NCBI GenBank assembly: GCA_913041905.1
Contig: CAJWJQ010000008.1
Coordinates: 1 to 34,070 of the forward strand
Length of the DNA: 34,070 bases
From: GCA-2718845 sp913041905
GTDB lineage: Bacteria > Pseudomonadota > Gammaproteobacteria > GCA-002705445 > GCA-002716945
Direction: 5' to 3'
This document shows positions 32,515-34,070 of this stretch, one piece after another. Position 1 is the first letter of the stretch. Every line of letters begins with the position of its first letter. Both the position numbers and the translations under genes were made by a program. The notes under the pieces were generated by a model. It searched no databases, was not told the origin of the DNA, and saw only the letters and a list, made by a program, of their open reading frames with translations.

Positions 32515-33001
32515 ATCGTAAATATATTTTTGTAGAATATTGTATTTTTGTTTCGGTATTAATAATATCTTCAGATTTTATAATTTTCCAATCATTAAAG
32601 TTTAATTTAGGAAACCATGCGTCTCCTTCAAAAACTTCGTTTATGTGGGTTATATATAATTTGTTAGTAAAAGGCAAAGCAATTTTATAAATTTCTGATC
32701 CTCCTATAATCATAACTTCTTTGCAATGTTTGTAATTAATAATAATATCATTAAAGTTATGAAAAACTTTTATGCCAGTCTTGAAATAAGATTTGTTCTG
32801 AGATAATACTATATTCTCTCTACCATCTAATATTTTCCCAATAGACTCATGCGTCTTCCTACCCATTACTATAGGTTTATTCATAGTTATATCTCTAAAC
32901 CTTTTTAATTCACCGGGTATAAACCATGGCATCTTATTCGCCCTACCAATTAAGTTATTCTTATCCATTGCTACAATAATAGATATTAGAGGCTTGTCCA
33001 T
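32504..33001 (-). CDS. folA: Dihydrofolate reductase
   Basis: A 165-residue enzyme that reduces dihydrofolate to tetrahydrofolate with NADPH, recycling the folate oxidised by thyA. Seen are ISIIVAMDKNNLIGRANKMPWFIPGELKRF, IVMGRKTHESIG, NIVLSQN and VMIIGGSEIYKIALP. The catalytic acid position, aspartate in most bacterial enzymes (Asp27 of E. coli), is Glu31 here. It is the third gene of lgt-thyA-folA, two bases after thyA, and overlaps apaG at its 3' end. Confidence 0.95.
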   Translation of the reverse strand: MDKPLISIIVAMDKNNLIGRANKMPWFIPGELKRFRDITMNKPIVMGRKTHESIGKILDGRENIVLSQNKSYFKTGIKVFHNFNDIIINYKHCKEVMIIGGSEIYKIALPFTNKLYITHINEVFEGDAWFPKLNFNDWKIIKSEDIINTETKIQYSTKIYLRFSE

Positions 33002-33003
33002 CC

Positions 33004-33798
33004 TTAAACCGATACCTTAGCTTTTATATGTTCGTATGAATTATAATTTTTTAGTTTAAAATTTTCATAAATATAATTAAAAATTGACTCAATATCTTTA
33101 TCTATAACTAATGTTGGTAATTCTTTTGGAGTTCTAGTTAATTGTTCTTTAGCTTGTTGTACATGATTTAAATACAAATGAACATCGCCAAATGTGTGTA
33201 TAAAATCACCATAATCAAGTCCAGACTGGTCTGCCACCATCATTGTTAGTAATGCATATGAGGCAATGTTAAAAGGGACTCCTAAAAAAATGTCTGCACT
33301 TCTTTGATAGAGTTGACATGATAATTTATTATTACTTATATAAAATTGAAAAAGTATATGGCATGGAGGTAATTTCATTCTATCTAAATCTCCTACGTTC
33401 CATGCAGAGACAATATGCCTTCTTGAATCTGGATTTACTTTTATTTCATTAATAGTATTGGTAATTTGATCTATTTTATTACCGTCTGCTGTATTCCAAG
33501 ATCTCCACTGATTACCGTATATAGGTCCAAGTTCACCGTTTTCATCAGCCCATTCATTCCATATGCCAATATTATTATCTTTTAAAAAAGATATATTTGT
33601 ACTTCCTTGTAAAAACCAAAGCAATTCATAAACAACTGATTTGAAATGTATTTTTTTTGTTGTTAGGAGTGGAAAACCATCTGATAAATTAAATCTCATT
33701 TGATATCCAAATATGGACAGTGTTCCAGTTCCTGTTCTATCTTCTTTCTTTTCACCATTTACTAAAACATTGTCTAATAAATCCAAGTATTGCTTCAT
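33004..33798 (-). CDS. thyA: Thymidylate synthase
   Basis: A 264-residue enzyme that makes dTMP from dUMP using methylene-tetrahydrofolate. Length and numbering equal the E. coli protein. The nucleophile is Cys146 in LPPCHILFQF. DRTGTGTLSIFGYQMRF, ELLWFLQGSTN, GPIYGNQWRSW, DSRRHIVSAWN and QRSADIFLGVPFNIASYALL are all intact. It overlaps lgt by four bases (ATGA) and leads into folA after two bases, so the three are one operon. Confidence 0.97.
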   Translation of the reverse strand: MKQYLDLLDNVLVNGEKKEDRTGTGTLSIFGYQMRFNLSDGFPLLTTKKIHFKSVVYELLWFLQGSTNISFLKDNNIGIWNEWADENGELGPIYGNQWRSWNTADGNKIDQITNTINEIKVNPDSRRHIVSAWNVGDLDRMKLPPCHILFQFYISNNKLSCQLYQRSADIFLGVPFNIASYALLTMMVADQSGLDYGDFIHTFGDVHLYLNHVQQAKEQLTRTPKELPTLVIDKDIESIFNYIYENFKLKNYNSYEHIKAKVSV

Positions 33799-34070
33799 GA
33801 TGTAAATTTTCCTCTATACGAAAAATAAAATAGTATTGCGCCAATCAATAGCATAGGAATGCTTAAAACCTGTCCCATGGTAAGCCAATTTGCCCATATA
33901 TAACCTATGTGAGAGTCAGGTACTCTAATAAATTCGACAATAAATCTAAAAATAGCATACAAAACTAGAAAAATGGAACTTAAAACTCCATTGTTTAAAT
34001 TTAAATTAGATAAAGTTTTAAGAACGTAGAATATTATTATGCCTTCTAAAAATGCTTCATATAGCATAGA
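33795..34070 (-). CDS. lgt: Prolipoprotein diacylglyceryl transferase (C-terminal part)
   Basis: The gene runs off the right edge; the last 91 residues are present. Lgt adds diacylglycerol to the lipobox cysteine of lipoproteins, such as the M48 protein at 150-1640. The visible part begins with S-MLYEAFLEG, matching the family's PSQLYEA-type motif, then a membrane helix, the conserved FRFIVEFIRVPDSHIG, LTMGQVLSIPMLLIGA and a short basic tail. Because the reading frame is open to the edge, the ATG at 34065-34067 is an internal methionine and not the start. The stop overlaps the thyA ATG. Confidence 0.93.
   Translation of the reverse strand, partial: SMLYEAFLEGIIIFYVLKTLSNLNLNNGVLSSIFLVLYAIFRFIVEFIRVPDSHIGYIWANWLTMGQVLSIPMLLIGAILFYFSYRGKFTS

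Overview
This is a dense, very AT-rich stretch of bacterial chromosome. It holds 37 protein genes (two cut by the window edges) and one tRNA gene, with many overlaps of 1-11 bases. The gene content and order point to a gammaproteobacterium with a small, streamlined genome. The supporting neighbourhoods are polA next to thrB, cytochrome c4-dsbA, ubiE-ubiJ-ubiB, gmk-rpoZ-spoT and lgt-thyA-folA. A pyrophosphate-type phosphofructokinase, cytochromes c4 and c5, ubiquinone genes and a TRAP transporter fit an aerobic, probably free-living aquatic organism, perhaps near the sulfur-oxidising or methylotrophic marine lineages. The sequence alone does not fix the genus. Several starts are TTG or GTG, and many genes lack a clear Shine-Dalgarno sequence.

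Layout. 1-3.8 kb (+): end of rdgB, an M48 lipoprotein protease, a stand-alone 5'-3' exonuclease and PPi-phosphofructokinase. 3.8-5.4 kb (-): hemH and an HNH nuclease. 5.4-5.8 kb: the only long gene-free stretch, with two perfect DnaA boxes, an AT-rich tract, an NtrC-box-like dyad and the priA promoter. 5.8-10.2 kb (+): priA, argS and a HAD phosphatase. 10.2-11.4 kb: divergent speD/speE (polyamines). 11.5-12.6 kb (-): a TorF-type porin and P-II, behind a sigma-54 promoter with a distant NtrC box. 12.8-18.4 kb: ubiK, then cytochrome c5, tRNA-Arg(CCG), folD, dsbA, cytochrome c4 and polA. 18.5-22.4 kb: thrB with TRAP permeases dctQM, facing a convergent dctP. 22.4-31 kb (-): uvrD, ubiB, ubiJ, ubiE, spoT, rpoZ and gmk. 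31-34 kb: two small unknown genes, apaG, folA, thyA and the end of lgt.

Together the genes cover replication and repair (priA, polA, uvrD, exonuclease), nucleotide and folate metabolism (gmk, thyA, folA, folD, rdgB), ubiquinone assembly (ubiB, ubiE, ubiJ, ubiK), haem and c-type cytochromes (hemH, c4, c5, with dsbA), the stringent response (spoT, rpoZ) and nitrogen sensing (P-II). I see no phage, transposon, CRISPR array or defence island. The most unusual features are a perfect triple 78-bp repeat that adds an acidic tail to the RNA polymerase omega subunit, the NtrC/sigma-54 control region of the porin-P-II unit, and the oriC-like DnaA-box region before an apparently leaderless priA.
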